Assembly: GCA_039033415.1 (NCBI GenBank)
Contig: JBCCCR010000026.1
Span: 44,071 to 108,070, forward strand
DNA: 64,000 nt
Direction: 5' to 3'
Source of the DNA: Pseudomonadota bacterium
Lineage (GTDB): Bacteria; Pseudomonadota; Gammaproteobacteria; Xanthomonadales; SZUA-38
Below are positions 34,219 to 42,499 of this stretch, one piece after another. The notes beneath the pieces were generated by a model that ran no database searches, was not told where the DNA came from, and worked only from the letters and a program-made list of their open reading frames with translations. The number at the start of each line of letters is the position of its first letter. Within the stretch, counting starts at the first letter, position 1. The translations under genes were made by a program, and so were the position numbers.

Positions 34219-36774
34219 ATGCCGCGTTGGGTTGTAATGAAATTTGGCGGGACCAGCGTTCGGTCCCGCGACGCCTGGGAAAACATCGAGGCGCAGGTGC
34301 GGCGTGAGCAGGCCGAAGGCCGGTCGGTGATGATCGTGGTATCCGCGATCCGTGGCGTAACCGATCTGCTCCAACAGATTGCCGCCGGCGAGCGGGGCGC
34401 AGACGCGGTCGAAGAGATCGAAAGCGCCTACCGATCGTTGCTTGACGAGATGGGCGTGTCCGCTTCTCTCGATCCTGCGCTTGAGGAGCTGAGCAAACTC
34501 GCAGCCAACCCGGACCGGGGTACCGATCCAGCGGTTCAGGCCAGCATACTTGGCCTCGGTGAATACCTGACCTGCGCCTGCGGCGGCGCCTGGCTGCGAC
34601 ATCGCGGCATCGATACCCGAGACACGGACGCGCGCACGCTGCTCACCACCTCACCGTCTGGGTCGAATCCTTCAGCCGACCATCTGGCAGCCCGCTGTCG
34701 CCCAACCCCATCACCGGAGACCGCCGAGCGGTTGGCCGACGAGGGTGACGTACACCTGACTCAAGGGTTTGTCGCCCGGCTCCCTGACGGTCAGCCTGCC
34801 GTTCTCGGCCGGGGCGGTTCCGACACCAGCGCGGCCTGCCTGGCCGAGCTGCTCGGCGCTGAGCTGCTGCAGATCTGGACCGACGTGCCCGGGATGTTCT
34901 CCAGTGACCCGCGGGCGCTGCCCGGGGCACGGCTGCTGCGTTACGTGTCCTATCGCGAGGCTCAGGAGCTGGCGTCGATGGGCGCCCGGGTGCTGCATCC
35001 GATGTCGGTCGAGCCGGTGCGCCGGGCGGAGATTCCGCTGCAGATCTGCTGGACCGCGCGGCCTGAACATCAGGGGACGCTCATCTCACCGCAGGCCCGC
35101 GATTTCGGGGCCCAGGTCAAAGGCATCGTGAGCCGCAGCGGCCTGACGCTGATTGTGATGGAAGGGTTTGCGATGTGGCATCAGGTGGGCTTCCTGGCCG
35201 AGGCCTTCGGCCTGTTTCGCGCGCACGGATTCTCCGTTGATCTGGTGTCAACCTCGGAGGCAAACGTCACGGTGTCGTTGGACCTCACTACCCACCTGGT
35301 CGACGCTGAGGCGCTGAACCGGCTGGTCGAGGAGCTGGGCCAGATCTGCCGGGTTCAGGTGATTGACCAGTGTGCATCGGTCAGTCTGGTGGGGATGGGT
35401 ATCCGCACCATCTTGCACAAGCTCGGGCCTGCGCTGGAGGTGTTTGAGCATCGCCGGATCTATCTGGTGAGCCAGGCCGCTAACGACCTCAATCTAACGT
35501 TTGTCGTCGACGAGGCGCACGCTGAGAAGCTGGTGATGCAGCTGCACCAGCAGCTCATCCCCGGCGGGGTTGGCGGCGACACCGTCTTTGGCGAAAGCTG
35601 GGAACAGCTGCACCGCGGAGAGACCAGCAACGGCGGCCCGGCGCCCTGGTGGGAGACGTCGCGCGATCGCCTGCTGGACCTGATGGCGGGCCGCAGCTGC
35701 GCCTACGTCTATTCACGCCCGGCCCTGCGCGAGGCGGCCGATCGGCTGCTGTCGCTCAAGCACGTGGATCAGGTGCTGTACGCGATGAAGGCAAACTCCA
35801 ATCCCGAGGTGCTGCGGGAGCTGGGCAGCCGCGGCGTTGGCATGGAGTGCGTGTCGCTGGCGGAGGTCAAGCGAGCGCTTGCAGAAGTGCCGGGGCTGAC
35901 GCCGGACCGGGTGCTGTTTACGCCGAATTTTGCGCCCCGGGAGGAGTACCGCGAGGGGTTCGAGCTCGGGGTCAACGTCACCGTCGACAACCTGTTCGTG
36001 CTGGAGCAATGGGGGAAGGCGTTCGCTGGCCAAAACGTGTTTGTCCGGCTGGATCCCGGGTCGGGGCTGGGTCATCACAAGCTGGTGCGCACCGCCGGCG
36101 CCAACTCGAAGTTCGGCATCGTGGAGGAAGATCACGATGCGCTGGTAGCCCTGGCAGACCGCCACAACATCACGATCCGGGGGCTGCATGCCCACGTCGG
36201 TTCTGGCGTGATGCACGCGGGGGCCTGGCATCGAACGCTGGAAACCATGGCGCGCTGGCTCGAGCGTTTTCCCGATGTGCAGGTGCTGGATCTCGGCGGT
36301 GGGCTGGGCGTCCCCGACAAAAGTGGCGATGCGGCGCTCGACCTCGTAGCGCTTGACGAGGGTCTGGCGGAACTCAAGCAGCAGCTGCTGCGGCCCGTTC
36401 AGATCTGGCTGGAGCCGGGTCGATACCTGGTGGCCGAGGCGGGAGTGCTGCTCGCGCGGGTCACCCAGCTCAAGGGCAAGGGCGAGGTGCAGTATGTCGG
36501 CGTCGCCACCGGCATGAACTCTCTGATCCGTCCGGCCCTTTACGGTGCTTATCACGAGATCGCGAACCTTAGCCGGCTGCACGAACCGGCAGGCCAGGTC
36601 TGTAACGTGGTTGGACCCATCTGTGAAACCGGAGATATTCTGGGGCTGGATCGGCTGCTGCCGACAAGCGAGGCCGGCGATGTGCTGCTGATCGCCAACG
36701 CTGGCGCCTACAGCGCTGCGATGGCGTCAAACTACAACCTTCGCCCGCCCGCAGCCGAGCTCCTGCTGGACTGA
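34219..36774 (+). CDS. bifunctional aspartate kinase / diaminopimelate decarboxylase (LysC-LysA fusion)
   Basis: An 851-residue fusion of the first and last enzymes of lysine synthesis. Residues about 1-455 are aspartokinase: KFGGTSV (8-14), RGGSDTSA near 198, and two ACT regulatory segments (about 310-450). Residues about 475-851 are a fold-III PLP decarboxylase with the cofactor Lys in VLYAMKANSN near 520, the phosphate-binding GGGLGVP near 695 and the active-site CETGD near 808. Fused LysC-LysA is known in Xanthomonadales, which supports the lineage guess. Feedback control of the kinase by lysine through the ACT domains is likely. murL and murD2 follow. Confidence 0.94.
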   Translation: MPRWVVMKFGGTSVRSRDAWENIEAQVRREQAEGRSVMIVVSAIRGVTDLLQQIAAGERGADAVEEIESAYRSLLDEMGVSASLDPALEELSKLAANPDRGTDPAVQASILGLGEYLTCACGGAWLRHRGIDTRDTDARTLLTTSPSGSNPSADHLAARCRPTPSPETAERLADEGDVHLTQGFVARLPDGQPAVLGRGGSDTSAACLAELLGAELLQIWTDVPGMFSSDPRALPGARLLRYVSYREAQELASMGARVLHPMSVEPVRRAEIPLQICWTARPEHQGTLISPQARDFGAQVKGIVSRSGLTLIVMEGFAMWHQVGFLAEAFGLFRAHGFSVDLVSTSEANVTVSLDLTTHLVDAEALNRLVEELGQICRVQVIDQCASVSLVGMGIRTILHKLGPALEVFEHRRIYLVSQAANDLNLTFVVDEAHAEKLVMQLHQQLIPGGVGGDTVFGESWEQLHRGETSNGGPAPWWETSRDRLLDLMAGRSCAYVYSRPALREAADRLLSLKHVDQVLYAMKANSNPEVLRELGSRGVGMECVSLAEVKRALAEVPGLTPDRVLFTPNFAPREEYREGFELGVNVTVDNLFVLEQWGKAFAGQNVFVRLDPGSGLGHHKLVRTAGANSKFGIVEEDHDALVALADRHNITIRGLHAHVGSGVMHAGAWHRTLETMARWLERFPDVQVLDLGGGLGVPDKSGDAALDLVALDEGLAELKQQLLRPVQIWLEPGRYLVAEAGVLLARVTQLKGKGEVQYVGVATGMNSLIRPALYGAYHEIANLSRLHEPAGQVCNVVGPICETGDILGLDRLLPTSEAGDVLLIANAGAYSAAMASNYNLRPPAAELLLD

Positions 36775-36809
36775 CGGAGATCGGGGCGACGATGGCTTGC
36801 TGTTGATCG

Positions 36810-38180
36810 ATGACAACCTTCGACCCCTCAAGCGTTGACCGCCTGACGTTTTCTGACTGCCGCTGGGATGCCGAGACCGGCGAGGCAACGCTGGGCTACG
36901 AGCTGGGCGAGCGCCATTTCATCGAACGGCTAAGGTTTCCGGGTGTACCTGATCCCGCAGGCGTGTGCCGCGCCGCGCTCGAGTCAGCGCTGAGGCTGGC
37001 GCAGTGGCTGGCGGGCGTCAGTTACTTTAAGGCGGCGCTGCCGCCATCGGTGGCGTTCTCGCAGGCTCAGCCAGGACCTCTCGGCCGGGTGCTGCTTGGT
37101 GAGGTCTATCGCCACGGGCTGGCTGAGATGACCTTTCGAAGCGGCCTGACGCCGCCGCCGGTCACGCTGTTTGAGTCGGCGACCGCAGCGGAGCCCGGAC
37201 TGGGCATCGCCGGCACTGTCTCTCGCCCCACCGGCTCCGGCGTTGTGGTGCCCCTCGGGGGCGGCAAGGACTCGCTGGTCACCTGCGACGCGCTGCATCG
37301 GGCGGGCATCGCGTTCCGCACCGTTGCCGTGGGCAGCTCCACGCTGATCCAGGACATGGCTGAGCTGCTGGAGACTCAGGGTTACAGCCAGGGGCACCTG
37401 CAGATCGGTCGGACGATTGACCCCGAACTGCTGGCACTGAATCGCTCGGGCGCCTACAACGGCCACGTGCCGATCACGGCGGTGCTCGCGGGTATCATGC
37501 TGGTTGCCGGCGTGCTGTACCGCTTCGACACGGTGATCATGTCGAACGAGCGCTCCGCTGACGCCGCGAATCTCGAACTCGCCAATGGGGAGCAGGTCAA
37601 CCATCAGTACAGCAAGAGTGCGGCCTTCGAGCGGCGCTTCCAGGAGGCTGTCGAACGAGAGGTGCTGCAGGGCTTTCGCTATTTTTCACTGCTCCGGGGG
37701 GCATCGGAGGTGGCCATCGCTCGGCGCTTCGCCAGCCTCGCCACGTGGCATCAGCACTTTTCCAGCTGCAATCGAAACTTCCATCTCGACGGCTCACCGG
37801 TTGAAGGCCGCTGGTGCCGCAACTGTCCCAAATGCCGCTTCGTGTTTCTGGCGCTGGCGCCTCACCTGAGCCCTGACGAGCTGCTTCCGATCTTCGGCGG
37901 CGACCTGCTGGACGATCCGTTGCAGGAAGCCGGCTTCCGCGCGCTGTGCGGATTGGACGAGATCAAACCCTTTGAATGTGTCGGCGAGGTTGAGGAAAGC
38001 GCGGCGCTGATGAGGGCGCTGGCGTCAGATCCATCCTGGCGCGACCGAGCGGTGGTGGCAGCCCTGGCTGATGAGGTGGCTGATGCGCCTTCGCTGGAGG
38101 GCTTTTACGAAGAGGTGTCGGTCGGCACGGTCCCGCCGGAATTCCAGCATGCCCTCATCGATCAGCGGCTTGCCGGGTGA
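36810..38180 (+). CDS. murL: UDP-MurNAc-L-Ala-L-Glu epimerase (MurL)
   Basis: A 456-residue protein matching, as I recall it, the MurL described in Xanthomonas oryzae, which inverts the terminal L-Glu of UDP-MurNAc-L-Ala-L-Glu to D-Glu at the cost of ATP. A pyrophosphatase-type loop, PLGGGKDSLVTCD (148-160), fits the ATP-dependent mechanism, and a cysteine cluster WCRNCPKCRF lies near 340. The strongest support is context: the next gene, overlapping by 4 bases, is a MurD homologue of the MurD2 type, which adds L-Glu. Together they replace glutamate racemase plus MurD. The ATG at 36810 follows the lysAC stop by 35 bases. Confidence 0.85.
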   Translation: MTTFDPSSVDRLTFSDCRWDAETGEATLGYELGERHFIERLRFPGVPDPAGVCRAALESALRLAQWLAGVSYFKAALPPSVAFSQAQPGPLGRVLLGEVYRHGLAEMTFRSGLTPPPVTLFESATAAEPGLGIAGTVSRPTGSGVVVPLGGGKDSLVTCDALHRAGIAFRTVAVGSSTLIQDMAELLETQGYSQGHLQIGRTIDPELLALNRSGAYNGHVPITAVLAGIMLVAGVLYRFDTVIMSNERSADAANLELANGEQVNHQYSKSAAFERRFQEAVEREVLQGFRYFSLLRGASEVAIARRFASLATWHQHFSSCNRNFHLDGSPVEGRWCRNCPKCRFVFLALAPHLSPDELLPIFGGDLLDDPLQEAGFRALCGLDEIKPFECVGEVEESAALMRALASDPSWRDRAVVAALADEVADAPSLEGFYEEVSVGTVPPEFQHALIDQRLAG

Positions 38181-39493
38181 AAATCGCTGACCTCGCCGGC
38201 AAGAAGGTGGCGATCCTCGGTGCCGGGGTTGAAGGTCGCGCGGCGCTGACGGCGATCGGCAGTCGAATTGGTTATGAGCAGCTAACCCTGCTGGATGAAA
38301 AGACGCTCGATCCGCATGTCGAAGCCGCCACCCGCTGGGGACCCCTGGCGGAGCTGGAGCTTGAACATTTTGACGTGGTGATCCGCTCGCCGGGGTTCAG
38401 CGTGTATCGGCCCGAGCTGGTGGCCGCAAGGCAGGCAGGCGTTCGCTTTAGCAGCGGCACTGAACTATGGCTGGCCGAGGGCCCCGGCGCGCCGGTCCTG
38501 GCGGTCACGGGCACCAAGGGCAAAAGCACAACCAGCAGTCTGGTCACTCACCTGCTGACCGCAGCTGGCCTCACGGCGCGTCTCGGGGGCAATATCGGTC
38601 AGCCGTTACTCAGCTTTCTGGATCTGAAGGATCAGCACAAACTCCCCGGCTGGTTTGTGGTGGAGCTGTCGTCGTATCAGATCGTCGACCTTGCCGGGTC
38701 GGTGGAAATCGCGGTGCTGACCAATCTGCTGGCGGACCATCTTGACTGGCACGGCAGCCTGGCCCAGTACCACCGGGACAAGCGGCGTCTGCTGGCGATG
38801 GCGAGCCGCGGCACCGTCGCTCACGAGAGCGCCAGGGCGGCACTCGCAGGGCAGGGGGTGTCCGAGTGGGCCGGCAGCGACGCGAGCTGGCAGGTCCGGG
38901 GTAGTGAGGTGCGAAGGGCCGGAAAGAAGATCGGTGAACTCGCTGGCTGGCGACTGCCGGGACGTCACAATCTGGACAATCTTGAGGTTGCTCTGGCGGC
39001 AGCGGCGGTGGCAGGCGCTGACGTCGAGGCCTCGCTCGCTGAGATTCGAAATTTTGACCCGCTACCCCACCGACTTCAGCCCGTTCCTTCAGTCCGACGA
39101 CCCCGCTGTATCAACGACAGCATCGCTACCACGCCGGACGCCACAATCGCCGCGATCCGCTGCTTTAGCGAAGAACCGCTGGTGCTCATTGTGGGCGGCT
39201 TTGAGCGACAGCAGGATTGGGCGGGGCTGGCGCGGGAGCTCGAAGCCGCGCCGGTCACGGAAGTGATCGTCCAGGGAGAGGGGGCCGAGCGTCTGTCGGC
39301 TACGCTGGCGTCGCTAGCCCCTTCGCAAAAGCACCGGCGCTGTTCAGACCTTGCCGCGGCGGTGGCGCTGGCGCTTTTGTCCTGTGACGAGGGTGGGGTG
39401 ATTCTGCTGTCGCCGGGCGCGCCCAGCTTCGATCAGTTTGCGGATTTTAAGGAGCGTGGGGAGACCTTTATCCGCCTTTGCCAGGTGCGGTGA
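38177..39493 (+). CDS. murD2: UDP-MurNAc-L-alanine--L-glutamate ligase (MurD2)
   Basis: A 438-residue Mur ligase: N-terminal UDP-binding domain (VAILGAGVEGRAAL; RSPGFS), ATP-binding GTKGKSTTS (112-120), central domain with VELSSYQI, and a C-terminal domain with VGGFERQQDW. Normal MurD has DSKATN at the D-Glu site; here it reads DSIATTP (314-320), so the Lys is Ile. Loss of that Lys is in keeping with a different stereochemistry of the incoming glutamate. Coupled to murL (GTGA overlap). Its last 26 bases overlap the convergent HExxH gene. A GTG start at 38177 is used. Confidence 0.87.
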   Translation: MKIADLAGKKVAILGAGVEGRAALTAIGSRIGYEQLTLLDEKTLDPHVEAATRWGPLAELELEHFDVVIRSPGFSVYRPELVAARQAGVRFSSGTELWLAEGPGAPVLAVTGTKGKSTTSSLVTHLLTAAGLTARLGGNIGQPLLSFLDLKDQHKLPGWFVVELSSYQIVDLAGSVEIAVLTNLLADHLDWHGSLAQYHRDKRRLLAMASRGTVAHESARAALAGQGVSEWAGSDASWQVRGSEVRRAGKKIGELAGWRLPGRHNLDNLEVALAAAAVAGADVEASLAEIRNFDPLPHRLQPVPSVRRPRCINDSIATTPDATIAAIRCFSEEPLVLIVGGFERQQDWAGLARELEAAPVTEVIVQGEGAERLSATLASLAPSQKHRRCSDLAAAVALALLSCDEGGVILLSPGAPSFDQFADFKERGETFIRLCQVR

Positions 39494-39983
39494 ATGTCCC
39501 ATCGCCGCGGACGCTAAACAGAAACCGGTTCTCATCGTCGATCAGGCGCCAGGCAAGCAGCGACTGCCGGGCATCCTGGCTGTCGTCCTTAAACCAGCGG
39601 CGCGTGCTGCCGAGCCGGAAGCTATAGCCCCAGCTGTCCATATCGCCCATCAAGCGTGCCTGGGTAACCCCGGGCAGTGCCTCGGCGAGGCATAGCTGGA
39701 GATAGCAAACGGCGGACTCCTCGTCGTCGGTGCCCTGCGCGTCGGTGTAAAGCACGGTCCGCCGCTCGGGCGTCATGCATATGAAATGAGCTGCCTCATG
39801 AAGTGCGGAATGGACCGGCGTGTCTCCCCGAACGAAAAGCTCACCGGCAATCAGGCCCGCTTCGGGTTCGCCCCAATACGAGCCGGGGATCGTTTGTCCC
39901 GGGCCGACCACGGTCAGCTCGAGACTCAGGGGCGCGAGAAGGGACCGAAGGTGGGCAGGAAGGATGTCGTCGATACAGAGCAA
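39468..39983 (-). CDS. unidentified protein with HExxH motif
   Basis: A 171-residue protein of no family that I recognise. It contains LHEAAHFICM (HExxH, residues about 62-66) followed about 27 residues later by DDEESAVCYLQL, a spacing seen in zinc metallopeptidases with a third glutamate ligand. No signal peptide and no membrane helix, so it is probably cytoplasmic. The start is TTG at 39983 with a weak ribosome-binding site. The codon-level character is that of a real gene (normal GC3, no low-complexity). It converges on murD2 with a 26-base 3' overlap. Confidence 0.7.
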   Translation of the reverse strand: MLCIDDILPAHLRSLLAPLSLELTVVGPGQTIPGSYWGEPEAGLIAGELFVRGDTPVHSALHEAAHFICMTPERRTVLYTDAQGTDDEESAVCYLQLCLAEALPGVTQARLMGDMDSWGYSFRLGSTRRWFKDDSQDARQSLLAWRLIDDENRFLFSVRGDGTFTAPGKGG

Positions 39984-40140
39984 GTTGTCACGCTTGGCGG
40001 TTAACGCTGGTAGCGAAGGCTACGCTGCTTTGGCCCCTACAGGGTAATGATTGTTCGCGGGCCAACGCGAGGGGTCTGCGGATGTCGGGCAAAAGGTTCG
40101 GATTGGTCGATCGTGGGCTGCAAGAAATCGGTTTCCAATT

Positions 40141-40158
40141 TGTAACGGAAAGTGTACA
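40141..40158. promoter_or_regulatory. TGT-N12-ACA box (PpsR/CrtJ-type)
   Basis: TGTAACGGAAAGTGTACA fits the TGT-N12-ACA consensus bound by the redox/light repressor PpsR (CrtJ) at photosynthesis promoters. The outer four bases (TGTA/TACA) are palindromic. It lies 20 bases upstream of a TTGACA -35 element, and a PucC gene is the second gene downstream. A single short match could be chance; I see no second copy in the usual tandem arrangement. Confidence 0.4.
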
Positions 40159-40178
40159 TTCTTAGCTGCCAAGCTTCG

Positions 40179-40205
40179 TTGACAATAAGAGTTGACACCG
40201 ATAAT
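40179..40205 (+). promoter_or_regulatory. candidate sigma-70 promoter for the repeat protein-pucC pair
   Basis: Perfect TTGACA (40179-40184) and GATAAT (40200-40205) with a short 15-base spacer. A second TTGACA (40192-40197) sits inside the spacer and forms part of a GTTGACA direct repeat that may bind a regulator. Confidence 0.45.
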
Positions 40206-40306
40206 TTTGCTGAGTGTTTCCCGGGTTTGTCGGGAAATCAGGCGCCAAAATATCGGAAAATCCGCGATTTTGGGGACATCAATGGTTTGTCGTTGGGAGA
40301 TTGATC

Positions 40307-41002
40307 GTGCTTACCATCGTTAGGTTTTTTGAGTCAGAAGAGGCCGCCCAGGGCGCAATCACCTCGCTGAGAGAGGTGGAGTTTCTCGCTGAAGACATCA
40401 CCATGCTGTCACCAGAGTCAGGTGGTGTATCGGCGCCGCTCGACAGGGCGATGAGAGCGGGGGTGTTGCCCGCCATGTATCGAGCGGTCTGCGCGGAAGC
40501 GCTGGCCAACGGACAAAGCGTGCTCGTCATGGAGCCGCCGTTTGGTCGAGGAGACCTGGCCAATCGCGTGATAGCCAAGGCGGGTGGGGTGGGCACCGAA
40601 ATGCTCCGCGAGTACAACGCCTATGACCCGTCACCGCTATCTGAATTCCTGGGTGTCCCGGCTCTGGCCCGCTCCAAGCGTTCAATTAATGTGCGGGAGC
40701 TTTCCAATTTCTCTTTGTCCGGCGCCATTGGCTTCGGATTGTCGAGCAACAAACCGACGCCTCTGTCGTCAGTGATTGGGATAAAGCCCCTGACCACGCC
40801 AAAGCCCGGTCGCACCTCCAGCTTTGGCATGCCGTTGCTAAGCCGCGGCAAGACACCCCTGTCATCGATGATCGGACTTAAACCACTGACAACGCCGAAG
40901 CCCAGCCGGCGAAGCAGCTTCGGTTTGCCCCTCCTGTCGAATAACAAGACACCGCTATCGTCGTTATTGAACTTCCCCGTGCTGACGGAGAGGTCCTCTT
41001 AA
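40307..41002 (+). CDS. unidentified protein with C-terminal 32-residue repeats
   Basis: A 231-residue protein. The N-terminal 100 residues look like a small alpha/beta domain of the kind found in YflT/DUF1269-like stress proteins (LTIVRFFESEEAAQGAITSL). From residue 151 an exact 32-residue period appears: TPLSSVIGIKPLTTPKPGRT.. (151-182), TPLSSMIGLKPLTTPKPSRR.. (183-214), and a truncated third unit (215-231); FGLSSNKP before them looks like the tail of an earlier unit. No signal peptide or membrane helix. The GTG at 40307 has GGGAGA six bases upstream; the frame is open from 40214 but that segment overlaps the presumed leader. It is directly upstream of pucC and probably cotranscribed. Confidence 0.75.
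   Translation: MLTIVRFFESEEAAQGAITSLREVEFLAEDITMLSPESGGVSAPLDRAMRAGVLPAMYRAVCAEALANGQSVLVMEPPFGRGDLANRVIAKAGGVGTEMLREYNAYDPSPLSEFLGVPALARSKRSINVRELSNFSLSGAIGFGLSSNKPTPLSSVIGIKPLTTPKPGRTSSFGMPLLSRGKTPLSSMIGLKPLTTPKPSRRSSFGLPLLSNNKTPLSSLLNFPVLTERSS
40757..40999 (+). repeat. 96-bp in-frame tandem repeats
   Basis: Two full units (40757-40852, 40853-40948) and a partial third (40949-40999) encode the 32-residue repeats of the gene above. The units differ at many synonymous positions while the protein is kept, so selection acts on the peptide and the duplication is old. Confidence 0.85.
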
Positions 41003-41054
41003 CCGGGCGGCATTGAAGCATTAGGGGCCAAGAGAGGGAACAACAGGTCAACAT

Positions 41055-42497
41055 TTGAGCAGCCTCGCCCAAAAGCTGATTGCACCGTGGGCCTCTGAGA
41101 ACCCGCGGCTTTCGCCGTTCGCCAAGGTCGTCACCCCCGGCGAGGTGCCGCTGTCCCGACTGCTGCGACTTTCCCTGTTCCAGGTTTCGGTTGGCATGGC
41201 GCTGGTGCTGCTGGTCGGAACGCTTAATCGCGTCATGGTCTCGGAGCTCGGCGTGCCCAGCGCCCTCGCAACCATGATGGTGGCCCTGCCGCTGCTGTTT
41301 GCACCTTTGCAGGTCCTCATCGGTCACCGGTCTGATAGCCACCGGTCATCGCTGGGCTGGCGCCGGGTGCCTTTCATCCTCGGCGGCACGCTGCTGAAGT
41401 TTTGCGGCGTTGCGCTTATGCCGTTTGCCCTGCTGGTTCTGGCCGGCGACGCGGCAGCCGCCAGCGCGCCGAAGTGGATCGGGCTCGTCTCAGTCACTTT
41501 GGCTTGCCTTATGATGGGCGTTGGCGCCCACACGGTACATACGACCGGGCTGGCCCTGGCGACCGATCTAACGCCGACGCGCATGCAGCCCCGCGTGGTG
41601 GGATTGATGTACGTGATGCTGCTGGCAGGGATCATAGCCAGCGCGTGGGTCTTTGGCGCTACTCTGGAAAACCTCACCCCGGATCAGTTGGTCCGGGTCC
41701 TGCAGGGCGCTGCTATGGCTGTCATTGTGTTGAACCTCGTCGCCAGCTGGAAGCAGGAGGCTTTGGCGGTGGGCAACGCCAGGGACACAGCGACACCGGT
41801 TGCCACCTTTCGCGACTCCTGGGGTCAGCTTTGCCGCGGACCGCAGGCGGTTCGACGTTTGATCATTGTGGGTCTCGGCACCATGGCATTTGGCATGGCC
41901 AGCATTCTGCTTGAGCCAATGGGCGGGCATGTCGTTTCCACGACCAAGCTGTTGGCGCTCCTGGCCTTTGGTGGTCTGCTGGGTTTTGCCTATGCGTCGC
42001 GCGTTATGAGCAGCGGAACTGATCCGTTTCGCCTCGCATTCGCTGGCGCCACCATCGGTCTTCTAGTTTGCCTTCTTGTCATTGGCGCCCAATCGCTGGG
42101 TATGCCGGGCGTTTTTTTGGTCGGCAATTTCCTGATTGGCTTCGGCGGTGCACTGTTTGGTCATGCGACTCTGACGGCCATAATGTTTAGCGCACCGAAA
42201 GGCCAGATCGGGCTCGCTCTAGGGGCCTGGGGAGCGGTGCAGGTGTCCGCCGCCGGTGGTGGAATAGCGCTGAGTGGCGCCGTTCGAGACCTGGCAAACC
42301 TGCTGCTCGGCCCAGATCGCCAGGTATTCGGATTCGTGGCCGAAGCCGGCGGCTATATGGCTGTTTCCGCGCTGGAGATCGGTCTGCTTGTGGCCACGAT
42401 TGTTGTCATTGCGCCGTTGCTTCGCCGACGCCTGGTGCAGCGAGTCGGCGGCGCGAGCCAGTCTTTTTCTGAAACCAGCCTTCCATCAGGACCGTAG
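41055..42497 (+). CDS. PucC-family protein (bacteriochlorophyll-delivery MFS)
   Basis: A 480-residue, 12-helix membrane protein of the PucC/LhaA branch of the major facilitator superfamily. Hallmarks: FQVSVGMALVLLVGTLNRVM in helix 1, HRSDSHRSSLGWRRVPFI between helices 2 and 3, and GAHTVHTTGLALATDL in helix 4. Known members assist assembly of light-harvesting complexes in purple bacteria and probably handle bacteriochlorophyll. No bch, crt, puf, puc or puh gene is in the window. Start is TTG at 41055, seven bases after AGG. Fifty-two bases separate it from the repeat-protein gene and the deformylase follows at once, suggesting one transcript. Family sure; role in this organism open. Confidence 0.88.
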   Translation: MSSLAQKLIAPWASENPRLSPFAKVVTPGEVPLSRLLRLSLFQVSVGMALVLLVGTLNRVMVSELGVPSALATMMVALPLLFAPLQVLIGHRSDSHRSSLGWRRVPFILGGTLLKFCGVALMPFALLVLAGDAAAASAPKWIGLVSVTLACLMMGVGAHTVHTTGLALATDLTPTRMQPRVVGLMYVMLLAGIIASAWVFGATLENLTPDQLVRVLQGAAMAVIVLNLVASWKQEALAVGNARDTATPVATFRDSWGQLCRGPQAVRRLIIVGLGTMAFGMASILLEPMGGHVVSTTKLLALLAFGGLLGFAYASRVMSSGTDPFRLAFAGATIGLLVCLLVIGAQSLGMPGVFLVGNFLIGFGGALFGHATLTAIMFSAPKGQIGLALGAWGAVQVSAAGGGIALSGAVRDLANLLLGPDRQVFGFVAEAGGYMAVSALEIGLLVATIVVIAPLLRRRLVQRVGGASQSFSETSLPSGP

Positions 42498-42499
42498 CT

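Larger units (their letters stand above)
39984..40306. other. 323-bp intergenic region with regulatory sites
   Basis: Divergent region between the HExxH gene and the repeat-protein gene. I checked for short light-harvesting alpha/beta genes and saw none. It contains the PpsR-like box at 40141, two GTTGACA direct repeats 13 bases apart (40178-40184 and 40191-40197) and a GATAAT. The stretch is more AT-rich than its surroundings. Confidence 0.6.

Noticed and set aside
39984..40306. Light-harvesting alpha/beta genes upstream of the pucC pair
   Set aside because: No short frame shows the conserved His and Trp-rich pattern of these polypeptides.
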